Source of the DNA: Wenzhouxiangella sp. XN201
Lineage (GTDB): Bacteria > Pseudomonadota > Gammaproteobacteria > Xanthomonadales > Wenzhouxiangellaceae
NCBI RefSeq assembly: GCF_011008905.1
Contig: NZ_JAAIVI010000020.1
Coordinates: forward strand, 310,001 to 374,000
Direction: 5' to 3'
Length of the DNA stretch: 64,000 bases
Part shown: positions 17,102 to 25,592 of the stretch, piece after piece
Position numbering within the stretch: position 1 is the first letter of the stretch
Layout: each line of letters starts with the position of its first letter
The notes under the pieces: generated by a model
Told to the model about the DNA's origin: nothing
Seen by the model: the letters and a program-made list of their open reading frames with translations, nothing else
Databases searched by the model: none
Program-made: the position numbers and the translations under genes

Positions 17102-18841
17102 TCAGCGCCCGTTGCCCGAATGTCGCAGGGCCTCGAGCAGGTCGTCGGTGCCCCGGCGGTCCTTTCGGTAGCGCTCGACGATTTCGCGGCAGTGCTCATA
17201 GCCGGCCTCGATCAGGCTCTTCTTGACGCCGGCGACCTGGGCCGGCGGCATGCTGAAATGCGTCACGCCGAGACCCAGCAGCATGCGTGCGGCGCGCTCG
17301 TCCCCGGCCAGTTCGCCGCACACCGTGACTTCGATGCCCTGGTGCCTGCCGGCCTCTACGGTGCGCGCCAACAGCTCCAGCAGACCGGGATGGGTCGGAT
17401 CGTACAGGTAGCTGACCAGCTCGTCCTGGCGATCGATGGCGAGTACGTACTGGATCAGGTCATTGGTGCCGATGGACAGGAAGTCGAGTTCCCTGGCCAT
17501 GGCCTGGACGTCGAGGGCGGCTGCCGGGGTCTCGATCATGCCGCCGACGGGCAGTTCCGGATCGATGGTCAGGCCCTCGGCGCGAAGCTCCTCGCGGCAC
17601 TCGGCGATCAGCTGCCGGGCCTGGGCGATTTCGGCGGTGGTCGTGAGCATCGGCAGGAGAATGCGCACCGGCCCCTCGACCGATGCGCGCAGGATGGCGC
17701 GCAACTGCTCGCGGAACAGGTCGGTGACCGACAGCGACAGGCGCAGACCGCGCAGGCCCAGAGCCGGGTTGGGTCCGCGGGTCAGTGCCAGGGCGTCCGG
17801 CAGCTTGTCGCCACCGGCATCGAGCGTGCGAATGGTCACCGGTCGGCCGGCCATGGCGCGCAGGGCATTGCAGTAGGCACGGTACTGGGCATCTTCGTCG
17901 GGAATCTGGTCGTCGAGAAACAGGTATTCGGTGCGCATCAGGCCGATGCCCGTCACGCCGGCTTCCAGGCAGTTTTCGAATTCGATTGGCAGTTCGGCGT
18001 TTCCGAACAGGTGAAAGGAGCGGCCGTCGTGGGTGCGCGAGGGCTGCGCAAGATAGCGTTTGAGCTCGTTGCGGTGGCGCAGGCTGGCCGCCTGCTTGTC
18101 GCTGTAGTGTCGCTGTAGATTTTCGTCCGGACGGACCAGCACCGCGCCGTAGTGGCCGTCGAGAACGACCAGCTCGCCTTCTTCCAACAGCTCGAGCGCG
18201 TGGTGTACACCCAGTACCATCGGAATCTCGAGGCTGCGGGCCAGAATGGCGGAGTGCGACCAGGGGCCGCCGTGCTCGGTGATCAGTCCGGCGACGCGGC
18301 GCTGACTGAGAATGGTCAGATCGGCCGGCGCCAGTTCGGCTGCGACCAGGATGGTGTCGTCGAGTCGGTGCGGCACCTGGGTGCTGAACAGCGCCGAAGG
18401 CTGCTCGGCCAGCTCGCGCTGGATCAGGCTGACGACCTGCTCGAGGTCTTCGCGCCGGAGCGCGAGATACTCGTCATCGAGGCGCCGGAATTCTTCCTGC
18501 AGGCTTTCGCCCTGCAGGGCCAGGGCCCACTCGGCGTTGATTTGCTGATCGCGAATGCGCTCGCGGGCCGCCTCGATCAGCATCGGATCCTGGAGGATCA
18601 GGCGGTGGGCCTCGAGCAGTTCGCGGGCTGTCTCATTGCCGGATCCGCCGACGCGCTCGAGCACCCCCGACAGGAAGCGGTCGCCGCGCTGAACCGCCTG
18701 CCGCATGCGCTCGGTCTCGGCCTCGACGGCGTCGGCATCGAGGTGATATTCGGGCAGGGTCAGCTCGCCCGGCGTAAGCCGGTGCACCCGACCCAGGGCA
18801 ATGCCGGAGGTGACACCGATGCCGGTCAGTGTCAGGCTCAT
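17102..18841 (-). CDS. ptsI: PTS enzyme I (phosphoenolpyruvate-protein phosphotransferase)
   Basis: 579 aa from the ATG at 18841, which overlaps the ptsH stop by 4 bases. The upstream extension to 18940 is a shadow of ptsH. EI autophosphorylates from PEP and passes phosphate to HPr. The phosphohistidine site is 'EHGGPWSHSAILARSLEIP', His196. The PEP-binding domain shows 'GIGLMRTEYLF', 'TLDAGGDK', 'SIGTNDLIQYVLAIDR' and the catalytic Cys in 'VTVCGELAGD'. There is no N-terminal GAF domain, so it is PtsI-like rather than EI-Ntr (PtsP). The cluster holds no sugar permease, so its outputs are probably regulatory. Confidence 0.93.
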   Translation of the reverse strand: MSLTLTGIGVTSGIALGRVHRLTPGELTLPEYHLDADAVEAETERMRQAVQRGDRFLSGVLERVGGSGNETARELLEAHRLILQDPMLIEAARERIRDQQINAEWALALQGESLQEEFRRLDDEYLALRREDLEQVVSLIQRELAEQPSALFSTQVPHRLDDTILVAAELAPADLTILSQRRVAGLITEHGGPWSHSAILARSLEIPMVLGVHHALELLEEGELVVLDGHYGAVLVRPDENLQRHYSDKQAASLRHRNELKRYLAQPSRTHDGRSFHLFGNAELPIEFENCLEAGVTGIGLMRTEYLFLDDQIPDEDAQYRAYCNALRAMAGRPVTIRTLDAGGDKLPDALALTRGPNPALGLRGLRLSLSVTDLFREQLRAILRASVEGPVRILLPMLTTTAEIAQARQLIAECREELRAEGLTIDPELPVGGMIETPAAALDVQAMARELDFLSIGTNDLIQYVLAIDRQDELVSYLYDPTHPGLLELLARTVEAGRHQGIEVTVCGELAGDERAARMLLGLGVTHFSMPPAQVAGVKKSLIEAGYEHCREIVERYRKDRRGTDDLLEALRHSGNGR

Positions 18842-19107
18842 TCGTCTTCTCCGAAGCGGTCGGCCACGAGTTTGGCAATCGTCCGGGCGGCCTCGTCCTC
18901 GTCTGGCCCATCCACCTCCAGCGTCAGCTCTCTGCCGCAAGGGGCGGCCAGCAACAGCACCCCCATGATCGACTTGGCGTTGACGCGCTTGTCGCCGTGC
19001 GCCAGCCAGATCCGGCTGTCGAAACCGGAAGCAGCCTGAACCAGCTTGCTGGCGGCACGCGCGTGCAGTCCGAGCCGGTTGACCAGTTCGAGCTCGACTC
19101 GCTTCAT
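18838..19107 (-). CDS. ptsH: Phosphocarrier protein HPr with both His15 and Ser46 sites
   Basis: 89 aa. His15 lies in 'NRLGLHARAASKL' and takes phosphate from EI. Ser46 lies in 'VNAKSIMGVLLLAA', the exact position and context phosphorylated by HPr kinase in Gram-positive bacteria and in Proteobacteria with HprK. With hprK four genes upstream, dual phosphorylation is a strong inference. ATGA overlaps join it to the EIIA gene upstream and to ptsI downstream, so translation is probably coupled. The tail (DRFGEDE) is acidic. Confidence 0.95.
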   Translation of the reverse strand: MKRVELELVNRLGLHARAASKLVQAASGFDSRIWLAHGDKRVNAKSIMGVLLLAAPCGRELTLEVDGPDEDEAARTIAKLVADRFGEDE

Positions 19108-19481
19108 GTCTGCACCACCCCCTGAATGCCGCCGGTGGCGGCCAGTTTGGCCAGTTCGGCCGGCGCTCGGGCCGCGTGGTTGACCACCTTGAGCAGCATC
19201 GGCAGGTTCAGCCCGGAGACGACCGGGGTGCCTGCTTCCGAGGCGGCTCGTGAGGCCAGGTTGTGGGGGGTGGCACCCGGCAGGTCGGTCAGCACCAGGG
19301 CGCCGTCGCCGTCGGCAGCGGCGGCCAGCGCAGTGCGAAGGGCATCGAGCGTCGCCTCGACATCGGCCTGGTAGCTGACCGCGATCGTCACCACCGGAAG
19401 AGAGCGGCCGAGGATGTGCTCGGCCTGGCGCCGCACGGCCTCGCCCAGGTCGTCATGGGTGACCAGGACGATGCCCGTCAC
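19104..19481 (-). CDS. PTS mannose-type EIIA component
   Basis: 125 aa, GTG start overlapping the rapZ stop. The protein opens 'MTGIVLVTHDDLGEAV' with the phospho-accepting histidine at residue 9, and 'LVLTDLPGATPHNLASR' is typical of the ManX/EIIA-Man fold. No EIIB, EIIC or EIID follows, which suggests a signalling EIIA rather than sugar uptake. Similar orphan EIIA-Man genes lie between rapZ and ptsH in several beta- and gammaproteobacteria. Partner proteins cannot be told from sequence. Confidence 0.88.
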   Translation of the reverse strand: MTGIVLVTHDDLGEAVRRQAEHILGRSLPVVTIAVSYQADVEATLDALRTALAAAADGDGALVLTDLPGATPHNLASRAASEAGTPVVSGLNLPMLLKVVNHAARAPAELAKLAATGGIQGVVQT

Positions 19482-20341
19482 TGGCCGAGTTCCCGGTGAC
19501 TGACGAGTACGCGAACGCCTTCCTCGCGTAGCTCGTGTGCGATCCGGTCGACAATGTAGACCGAACGGTGCTGCCCGCCGGTACAGCCGATGGCGACGGT
19601 GACCAGGCTGCGCTGATCCTCGGCCAGCGCCGGAAGCCAGCGCCGTACGAAGGTCAGCACGTCGTTACAAAAATCGTCCACGATGGGTTGCGCCTCGAGG
19701 TACTCGCGCACCGGCACTTCCAGTCCCGTATGGGCGCGCAGACCCGGCTGCCAGTGCGGGTTGGGAAGGCAGCGGGCATCGAAGACCATATCGACATCGC
19801 GCGGCACACCTCGCTTGTAGGCGAAGGACTCGAGCACCAGCGACTGCACCGACTCGTTGTCGGTCACGCCGATGGCGCGCCATACCTGGCGCCGAAGTTG
19901 GTGAATATTGTTTTCGGACGTATCGATGATCCAGTCGGCGCGTTCGCGGATGGGCGCGAGTAGCCCGCGCTCGGCCTCGATGGCCGCTTCCACGCCGCCG
20001 AGGTCGGCCAGGGGATGGCGTCGCCGCGTTTCACTGAAGCGCCGGATCAGTACGCGCGAATCGGTATCGAGAAAAAGTAGCCGGAAGGGACGGTCGCCGG
20101 ACAGCGAGGCGAGCAGTTCCGGCAGTCGCTCAAGCCCTTCCGGACCGGAGCGGGCGTCGATGCCGATGGCCACGCGCGGGTAGCGATCGGGCTGGCTGCG
20201 GACCTCGCTGGCCAGCGCGGGCAGCAGGTTGCCTGGAAGATTGTCGACGCAGTAATAGCCGAGATCCTCGAGGGCGTGCAGGGCGACCGTCTTGCCGCTG
20301 CCTGACAGGCCGGAAATGATTATGAGCGGGCTAGCCTGCAT
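19478..20341 (-). CDS. rapZ: RNase adapter protein RapZ
   Basis: 287 aa. Walker A 'GLSGSGKTVALHALEDLGYY' is followed by 'VDNLPGNLLPAL'. The C-terminal domain has 'SFAYKRGVPRDVDMVFDARCLPNP' in pieces and 'VAIGCTGGQHRSVYIVDRIA'. In E. coli RapZ senses glucosamine-6-phosphate and steers RNase E to sRNA GlmZ, tuning amino-sugar precursor supply for the envelope. No GlmZ-like RNA was recognised in the window, so the target here is open. The gene overlaps the EIIA gene by 4 bases and follows hprK after about 75 bases. Confidence 0.95.
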   Translation of the reverse strand: MQASPLIIISGLSGSGKTVALHALEDLGYYCVDNLPGNLLPALASEVRSQPDRYPRVAIGIDARSGPEGLERLPELLASLSGDRPFRLLFLDTDSRVLIRRFSETRRRHPLADLGGVEAAIEAERGLLAPIRERADWIIDTSENNIHQLRRQVWRAIGVTDNESVQSLVLESFAYKRGVPRDVDMVFDARCLPNPHWQPGLRAHTGLEVPVREYLEAQPIVDDFCNDVLTFVRRWLPALAEDQRSLVTVAIGCTGGQHRSVYIVDRIAHELREEGVRVLVSHRELGQ

Positions 20342-20416
20342 GCTTCACCGGCCCTATAGGGAGCCTCCCGCAACGGTGTCGTCGTGCCCGTGCAGCGTTG
20401 TTCAGAGGCGCCCTGG

Positions 20417-21358
20417 TCATTGCTTGTCGGCCAGCAGCCGTCCGTGGCGTTCGACGAATTCGGCCGCGGCGTCGAAACCTTTCATGCGCAGCATGAAGTC
20501 GCGCACCGCGGCCTCGGCGATCACCGCCATGTTGCGGCCGGCCAGTACCGGCAGGTTGATCTGCGGGATTTTCAGATCGAGCACCTGGCGCTGGCTGTCG
20601 TTGCCCTTTAGGCGGTCGATGTCGGCGTCTGCCTCGCGCGGCATATTCAGGTGAATGATCAGGCGCAGGTATTTGCTGGCCTTGATTGCCGCATCGCCGA
20701 ACATGCGCCGGATGTTGAGAATACCCAGGCCGCGGACTTCCAGGCATTCCTTGAGCACCGGCGGGCAGGAACCTTCGACGATGTCGGGCGTGAGCTGTGT
20801 GAACTCGGGCGCGTCATCGGCGATCAGGCGATGGCCGCGAGTCAGGAGTTCGAGTGCCAGCTCACTCTTGCCGGTGCCGGACTCGCCAGTGATCAAAACG
20901 CCGATGGTGAAAATCTCCATGAACACGCCGTGCAGGGTCTCCCGCGACGCCAGGCGGCGTGAGATCTGGTATTCAAGGAAATTGACCAGTTCCCAATCGT
21001 TCTGACTGGAGGTCAGGACCGGGGTGTCGGTCTCGCGCGCCTGTTTGAGCAGATCGTCGGCCACTTCCAGGCTGTTGGCGACGATAATCGCCGCTGGACG
21101 GGCGTCCATGATGCGCGCCAGGGTTTCCCAGCGGGTGCGCGCATCGAGGCCTTCGAGCCAGTCGTATTCCTCGCGCCCGATGACCTGGATGCGGGTCGAA
21201 TGAATGAGATTGAGAAATCCGACCAGAGAGGGCCGCGAGTGGAAGCCGGTCGGCTCGAGTTCGCGCCGGACTGCTTCCGACTTGCCGTTGACCCAGTGCA
21301 GGTCGAGGCGGTCGGAAAACTGCTCGTAGAGCTCTGCCGGCGTGACGCGCTGACTCAT
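20417..21358 (-). CDS. hprK: HPr kinase/phosphorylase
   Basis: 313 aa. HprK phosphorylates and dephosphorylates Ser46 of HPr. The N-terminal half has the MurF/MurE-like regulatory domain ('SRPSLVGFLNL', 'NSLEVADDLL'). The C-terminal half holds P-loop 'GVLITGESGTGKSELALELL', then 'HRLIADDAPEF' and the HprK signature around 'EVRGLGILNIRRMFG'. Length is normal (about 310). It overlaps the ptsN stop by 4 bases. Enteric bacteria lack it, so its presence beside an HPr with Ser46 marks the non-enteric regulatory PTS. Confidence 0.95.
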   Translation of the reverse strand: MSQRVTPAELYEQFSDRLDLHWVNGKSEAVRRELEPTGFHSRPSLVGFLNLIHSTRIQVIGREEYDWLEGLDARTRWETLARIMDARPAAIIVANSLEVADDLLKQARETDTPVLTSSQNDWELVNFLEYQISRRLASRETLHGVFMEIFTIGVLITGESGTGKSELALELLTRGHRLIADDAPEFTQLTPDIVEGSCPPVLKECLEVRGLGILNIRRMFGDAAIKASKYLRLIIHLNMPREADADIDRLKGNDSQRQVLDLKIPQINLPVLAGRNMAVIAEAAVRDFMLRMKGFDAAAEFVERHGRLLADKQ

Positions 21359-21825
21359 TGCGCCGCGGTTTCGGCCGGGTTTTCCGACAGCAGACGCAGC
21401 AGCTCGTCGGCGTCGTCGATCTGGCGCAGGGCATCGCGCTGGACTTGCCGTCCGAGCCGGTCAGCCATCTCGGCCAGCAGCTTCAGGTGCGAGTCGGTGC
21501 ACTGACCGGGTACGGCCAGTGCGAAGAACAGGTCGACTTTCTCGTGGTCGGGGGCATCGAAGTCGATCGGCCGTTTGAGCCGGATCATCGCCCCGGCAAC
21601 GGCCTCCTGGTTGTCGACCCGGCCGTGCGGGATGGCCACGCCGTGGCCCAGCCCGGTCGAGCCCAGCCGCTCGCGCTGACACAGGCTGTCGAAGATTTCG
21701 CGAGCGTTTGCACTGCCGGACGCGTTGGCCAACAGTTCGGCCGCCTTCTCCAGCAACGTCTTCTTGCTCGATACCGAAACATTGATCGCGATGCGATCGT
21801 TCGCGAGCACGTCCACTAGCTGCAT
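21355..21825 (-). CDS. ptsN: Nitrogen-regulatory PTS protein EIIA-Ntr
   Basis: 156 aa. Phospho-acceptor His67 lies in 'LGHGVAIPHGRVD', matching the PtsN consensus, and 'QRERLGSTGL' precedes it as usual. In E. coli PtsN links the phosphorelay to potassium transport, RpoN-related nitrogen control and stress responses. Here it takes part in the hpf-ptsN-hprK-rapZ run and overlaps hprK by 4 bases. Phosphate would come from HPr, since no separate NPr is present in the window. Confidence 0.94.
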   Translation of the reverse strand: MQLVDVLANDRIAINVSVSSKKTLLEKAAELLANASGSANAREIFDSLCQRERLGSTGLGHGVAIPHGRVDNQEAVAGAMIRLKRPIDFDAPDHEKVDLFFALAVPGQCTDSHLKLLAEMADRLGRQVQRDALRQIDDADELLRLLSENPAETAAQ

Positions 21826-21857
21826 CGGTTCAGACCCCTTCCTGGTCGGGTTGCCCG

Positions 21858-22178
21858 CTAGCCGGCCTCGGCCGGCCTCGTGGCGCGGTGATCGGTGACC
21901 TTGTCCTTGTGCCGGCGGACCTGGCGATCGAGTTTGTCGATGAGGGCGTCGATGGCCGCATACATGTCTTCTGCCGCAGCGTCGGCATGGATTGGATTGG
22001 TCCGGCCACCAACGCTGATCGTGCCTTCGGCGGTATGCACGAGTTTTTCGAGGTGAAGCACGAAGTGTGCTGAAATCAGGTGGTCGAAGTGGCGTTCCAG
22101 GCGTTCGGTCTTCTCGGCCACGTAGGCCCGCAGGGCCTGGGTGATTTCAACATTCTGTCCGCTGACTTCGAGTTGCAT
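21858..22178 (-). CDS. hpf: Ribosome hibernation promoting factor (short HPF)
   Basis: 106 aa, the short form that helps dimerise ribosomes in stationary phase. It opens 'MQLEVSGQNVEITQALRAYV' and has 'ISAHFVLHLEK' and 'AAAEDMYAAIDALIDKLDRQ', the helix that contacts 16S rRNA. There is no long-HPF C-terminal domain. It sits between rpoN and ptsN, as in E. coli. The coding end contains a GC palindrome (GCCGGCCTCGGCCGGC). Confidence 0.94.
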   Translation of the reverse strand: MQLEVSGQNVEITQALRAYVAEKTERLERHFDHLISAHFVLHLEKLVHTAEGTISVGGRTNPIHADAAAEDMYAAIDALIDKLDRQVRRHKDKVTDHRATRPAEAG

Positions 22179-22229
22179 CGACTTGCTCCTTGTTTCAAGA
22201 GTCCATGTTAATACAGTCGGCGATTGCGG

Positions 22230-23645
22230 TCAGCCTGCATGCAGGCGTGCCGCCCGCCGACGCTGGGCGGAGCCCGGTATCCCGAGCTGTTCGCGGTACT
22301 TGGCGACCGTTCGCCGCGCCAGCTTGATGCCGGATTCGGCGAGGTGGTCGGCCAATGCCTGGTCGGACAACGGCTGGCCGGGAAGTTCCTCACTGATCAG
22401 CTTGCGCACGCGGGCCTTGACCGCGGTGGCGGCCACCTGTTGGCCGTCGCTGGTGTCGATGCCGACCGAGAAAAAGAACTTGAGTTCGAAGGTACCGCGC
22501 GGCGTATGGGCATATTTCTGGGTCGTGGCGCGTGACACCGTCGATTCGTGGACACCGACCGCTTCAGCCACCTCCCGCTGCAGTAGCGGTTTGAGTCCGG
22601 TTTCGCCCTCGCGAAAAAACTCCTGCTGGTGTTCGACGATCGCGCGAGTCACCGCCAGCAGGGTCTGATTGCGCATCTCCAGGCCGCTGATCAGCCAGCG
22701 GGCTTCCTGCAGCCGGTCGTTGAGATACTTCTTGTCCTGGCCTTTGGCCTGGCGAGCCATGCGCACGTAGAGATCATTCAATCGCAGGCCCGGGTCATTG
22801 TCCGGATTGAGGGTCACGCGCCAGCCGTCTTCGGCCGGGTGGACGTAGACATCGGGCACCAGGTAGTTCTCGTCGTCGCTGCCGAAGCGCGAGCAAGGGT
22901 GCGGGTTGCAGCGCCGGATGACATCGAGGGCGGCGTGAATCTCGGCCTCGCCGACGCCGGTGGTTTGCACCAGGCGCTTGATGTCCTGCCGCCCCAGCGT
23001 CTCCAGGTGGTGTTCGACCAGGTGACAGGCCAGGCCCAGTGCATGCGTGTTCGAGGGCATGGCCCGCAACTGCACCAGCAGGCTTTCACCCACGCTCCGG
23101 CTGGCGACACCAATCGGTTCGAAGTGCTGGATGCGTTCCAGCACCGCGGCCACTTCCTCGATGCTGACCAGGTACTCCGGCGCCAGCGAGGCGCGCAGCG
23201 TGGCCAGGTCGTCCTGCAGGTAGCCCTCTTCGTCGAGCGCGTAGATGATGGCACGGGCTATGGCCTCGTCGGTTTCGCTGAAACCCGACAGGTTGACCTG
23301 CCAGAGCAGGTGCTGCTGCAGCGATTCGTCGGCACGGTCGCTGATGAATTCGTCGTAGTTGGGCGCCGGGCCGGAAGTGATCGAATAGCCGTCCGGCAGG
23401 TCGTCGAAGCCGTAGTCCTCTTCGTAGTCGACCTCGCTGTCGAAGTCGCTCTCGTCGCCGGTTTCGCCCGTATCCTCGCCCGTATCCTCGGTCCGTTCCA
23501 GCAGCGGGTTGGTATTGAGTGCTTCGCGAACTGTTTGCCGCAGTTCGATGCGGTTGAGTTGCAACAATGCGATGGCTTGACGCAGCTGGGGTGCCAGCTT
23601 GAGCTTCTGGCCCAGCTTGAGCTGGAGACGGGCACCCTGTTTCAT
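22230..23645 (-). CDS. rpoN: RNA polymerase sigma-54 factor RpoN
   Basis: 471 aa. Region I is the Gln/Leu-rich N-terminus ('LKLGQKLKLAPQLRQAIALLQ'-type), region II is acidic (Asp/Glu-rich at about 55-85), and region III ends in the RpoN box 'ARRTVAKYREQLGIP', which reads the -24 element. Sigma-54 promoters need AAA+ activators; none is encoded in the window. The gene lies downstream of lptB across a 179-base gap holding an inverted repeat. Confidence 0.96.
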   Translation of the reverse strand: MKQGARLQLKLGQKLKLAPQLRQAIALLQLNRIELRQTVREALNTNPLLERTEDTGEDTGETGDESDFDSEVDYEEDYGFDDLPDGYSITSGPAPNYDEFISDRADESLQQHLLWQVNLSGFSETDEAIARAIIYALDEEGYLQDDLATLRASLAPEYLVSIEEVAAVLERIQHFEPIGVASRSVGESLLVQLRAMPSNTHALGLACHLVEHHLETLGRQDIKRLVQTTGVGEAEIHAALDVIRRCNPHPCSRFGSDDENYLVPDVYVHPAEDGWRVTLNPDNDPGLRLNDLYVRMARQAKGQDKKYLNDRLQEARWLISGLEMRNQTLLAVTRAIVEHQQEFFREGETGLKPLLQREVAEAVGVHESTVSRATTQKYAHTPRGTFELKFFFSVGIDTSDGQQVAATAVKARVRKLISEELPGQPLSDQALADHLAESGIKLARRTVAKYREQLGIPGSAQRRRAARLHAG

Positions 23646-23712
23646 GGCTTCGATTCTACTCGCACGGCAAGTATCGGGCCAGTTGCATCGCCGTATTTCC
23701 GGCCTTCATACC

Positions 23713-23812
23713 TGGAAACACGGCAGGCACGGAGAACACTGAAGTGCATTGCGCTCGGGTTTCGAATTGAGCTGCTTCGTGTCCGTGAATTCCGTGTCTT
23801 CCGTGGTTTCCA
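23713..23812. repeat. Inverted repeat with iterated CACGG arms between lptB and rpoN
   Basis: The left arm 23713-23744 begins TGGAAACACGGCAGGCACGG. The right arm 23774-23812, read on the minus strand, begins TGGAAACCACGGAAGACACG and continues GAATTCACGGACACGAAG. Both arms are built from repeated CACGG/CACGGA units. The element sits inside a minus-strand gene train, so it could reduce or modulate readthrough from lptB into rpoN. No T-run is evident. Confidence 0.7.
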
Positions 23813-23824
23813 AACGGGTTTGAG

Positions 23825-24544
23825 CTACAGTCGGAATTCGCGTCCCAGGTAGACATCGCGGACGTTGTCGTCGGCCATCACCTCGGCGGGGCTGCCGTGG
23901 ATGAGCAGGCGGCCCTCGCTGATGATGTAGGCGCGGTCGCAGATGCCGAGGGTCTCGCGCACGTTGTGGTCGGTGATCAGGATGCCGATATCGCGCTCGG
24001 TGAGATGGCGCACGATCTGCTGTATCTCGCCGACCGAAATCGGATCGACGCCGGCAAAGGGTTCGTCGAGCAGCATGTAGGAGGGGTTGGTCGCCAGCGC
24101 GCGGGCAATTTCGACACGGCGCCGTTCACCGCCCGACAGGCTGATCCCGGACTGGTCCGAGAGGTGGGCGATGCCGAACTCTTCCATCAGCCGTTCGAGC
24201 TCCTGCCGCCGGCCGTTGCGGTCGAGGTCCTGGCGCAATTCGAGCACGGCCATGATGTTTTCAGCCACCGAAAGCCGGCGGAAAATCGAGGCTTCCTGCG
24301 GCAGGTAGCCCAGTCCGAAGCGGGCACGCTGATTCATGCTGGTGCGGGTGATGTCGCGGTCGTCGAGAACGATGCGGCCACCGTCGGCGGCGACCAGGCC
24401 GACGACCATGTAGAAGCAGGTGGTCTTGCCGGCGCCGTTGGGCCCGAGCAGGCCGACGACCTCGCCGGTGTCGACCTGCAGGGACATGCCATGGACCACG
24501 GCGCGCCCGCGGTAGCGCTTGGCCAGTTGCTCGGCGATCAGCAC
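23825..24544 (-). CDS. lptB: LPS export ABC transporter ATP-binding protein LptB
   Basis: 239 aa. Cytosolic ATPase of the LptB2FGC extractor. Walker A '[20 protein letters not shown]', signature '[15 protein letters not shown]', Walker B '[13 protein letters not shown]' and the switch His in '[12 protein letters not shown]' are intact. '[20 protein letters not shown]' is the LptB Q-loop region. It lies 3 bases after lptA, as in the conserved lptC-lptA-lptB order. LptF and LptG are not in the window. Confidence 0.96.
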   Translation of the reverse strand: MLIAEQLAKRYRGRAVVHGMSLQVDTGEVVGLLGPNGAGKTTCFYMVVGLVAADGGRIVLDDRDITRTSMNQRARFGLGYLPQEASIFRRLSVAENIMAVLELRQDLDRNGRRQELERLMEEFGIAHLSDQSGISLSGGERRRVEIARALATNPSYMLLDEPFAGVDPISVGEIQQIVRHLTERDIGILITDHNVRETLGICDRAYIISEGRLLIHGSPAEVMADDNVRDVYLGREFRL

Positions 24545-24547
24545 GGC

Positions 24548-25072
24548 TCAGTCCGGCTCCGGCGGGTCTTCGTCGTCTTCCCCGATGGCTTCGGGCTCGA
24601 CGGTCATCTGAATGCCGCCGCGACCCTCGGTTTTCTGGGTGTCGAGGTTGTAGACCAACTCGCTGCCGGAAAAGGTGCCGCGCGGCTCTTCGATATAGGC
24701 GTTGCCGATCAGGGTGACGGTGCGTGCGAGCAGATCGTAAACGACCTGGTCGGCATGGCCGGTGGTTTCCGTGCCGTCTTCGGTCAGGGCCTGCCAGCGG
24801 ACCGGTTCGCCGAACAACTCGACGCGTTGCAGGCCGTTGTCGCCACGATAGCTGAAGCCTTCGTCGGCCGTGACTTCCAAGCTGCCGCGGGTGATGCGCA
24901 CGTTGTCGCGCAGGTGAGTGGCTCCGCGCTCGTGGTCGTAGGTGGCGTCTTCCGCGTCGATGCTGATGCGACCCTCGAACTGGGCTTCAGCCGCCGTTGC
25001 CACCATCATCGCCAGCATCATCGGCAGCCATATCGTCGCTCGTATCCGGCTCAAATTCGCCTTGTACACCAT
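24548..25072 (-). CDS. lptA: Periplasmic LPS-bridge protein LptA
   Basis: 174 aa with a signal peptide ending 'VATAAEA|QF' near residue 30. The beta-jellyroll OstA/LptA domain shows 'ISIDAEDATYDHERGATHLRDNV' in parts, and 'GHADQVVYDLLARTVTLIGNAYIE'-type strands follow. LptA filaments carry LPS across the periplasm. The C-terminus is very acidic (GEDDEDPPEPD). The chosen start (25072) lies inside lptC, giving an 86-base overlap. A later Met at about 25024 would remove the basic part of the signal, so I keep the longer form. Confidence 0.9.
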   Translation of the reverse strand: MVYKANLSRIRATIWLPMMLAMMVATAAEAQFEGRISIDAEDATYDHERGATHLRDNVRITRGSLEVTADEGFSYRGDNGLQRVELFGEPVRWQALTEDGTETTGHADQVVYDLLARTVTLIGNAYIEEPRGTFSGSELVYNLDTQKTEGRGGIQMTVEPEAIGEDDEDPPEPD

Positions 25073-25592
25073 CGGTCAGTTCCAGAAGATTGTTGTCCAG
25101 CTCGATCTTGAGACCGCCCGATTGCAGAATCGATCCAGCCTGCGTGATTTCAACGGGGGTATCGGCGGAAAGTATACGCGTGCGGCGATCGTAGCGCAGG
25201 CGCTCGGTGCGGACCCTGAGCTCGCCGTGCCTGGCGCGGTGGATGAGCTCGATGTCGCCTTCGAGAATCAGTACTTCCTGATCGCGCAGCACACGGGCAT
25301 TGGCGGCGCTGCCGCGCCAGTCCGCGCCCTCGGGCTCGATGTGAAACTCAGGGGCTTCTACCCGCGCCACGCGTTCGGCCCAGACATGCTCCAGACGCGG
25401 TCCCGCCAGCACCAGCTCGACCCGGTTGTCGGCATCGCGAAAACGCGCCGAGAATTCGGTCAGGGTGTAGTCGAAGCGCGTGTCGGGGACGCTGGTCGGT
25501 GGGGTGGCGCTGCGGTCGGTCGGCATCAGCCAGCGAATGCCCAGTGCCAGGATCAGCGCCAGGCAGGCGGTGAGCACGATCCGCCAGGTCAC
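24987..25592 (-). CDS. lptC: LPS export protein LptC
   Basis: 201 aa from the GTG at 25592, which overlaps the kdsC stop (GTGA). The frame extends upstream to 25769, but only as a shadow of kdsC. One N-terminal membrane anchor ('IVLTACLALILALGIRWLM') is followed by an LptC beta-jellyroll ('DYTLTEFSARFRDADNRVEL'). LptC hands LPS from LptB2FG to LptA. The last residues, a run of Asp, Gly and Asn, look disordered and lie in the region overlapping lptA. Confidence 0.9.
   Translation of the reverse strand: MTWRIVLTACLALILALGIRWLMPTDRSATPPTSVPDTRFDYTLTEFSARFRDADNRVELVLAGPRLEHVWAERVARVEAPEFHIEPEGADWRGSAANARVLRDQEVLILEGDIELIHRARHGELRVRTERLRYDRRTRILSADTPVEITQAGSILQSGGLKIELDNNLLELTDGVQGEFEPDTSDDMAADDAGDDGGNGG

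Noticed and set aside
17098-17199. Upstream extension of the tandem glycosyltransferase
   Set aside because: Overlaps ptsI and the added residues are not glycosyltransferase-like; start moved to 17097.
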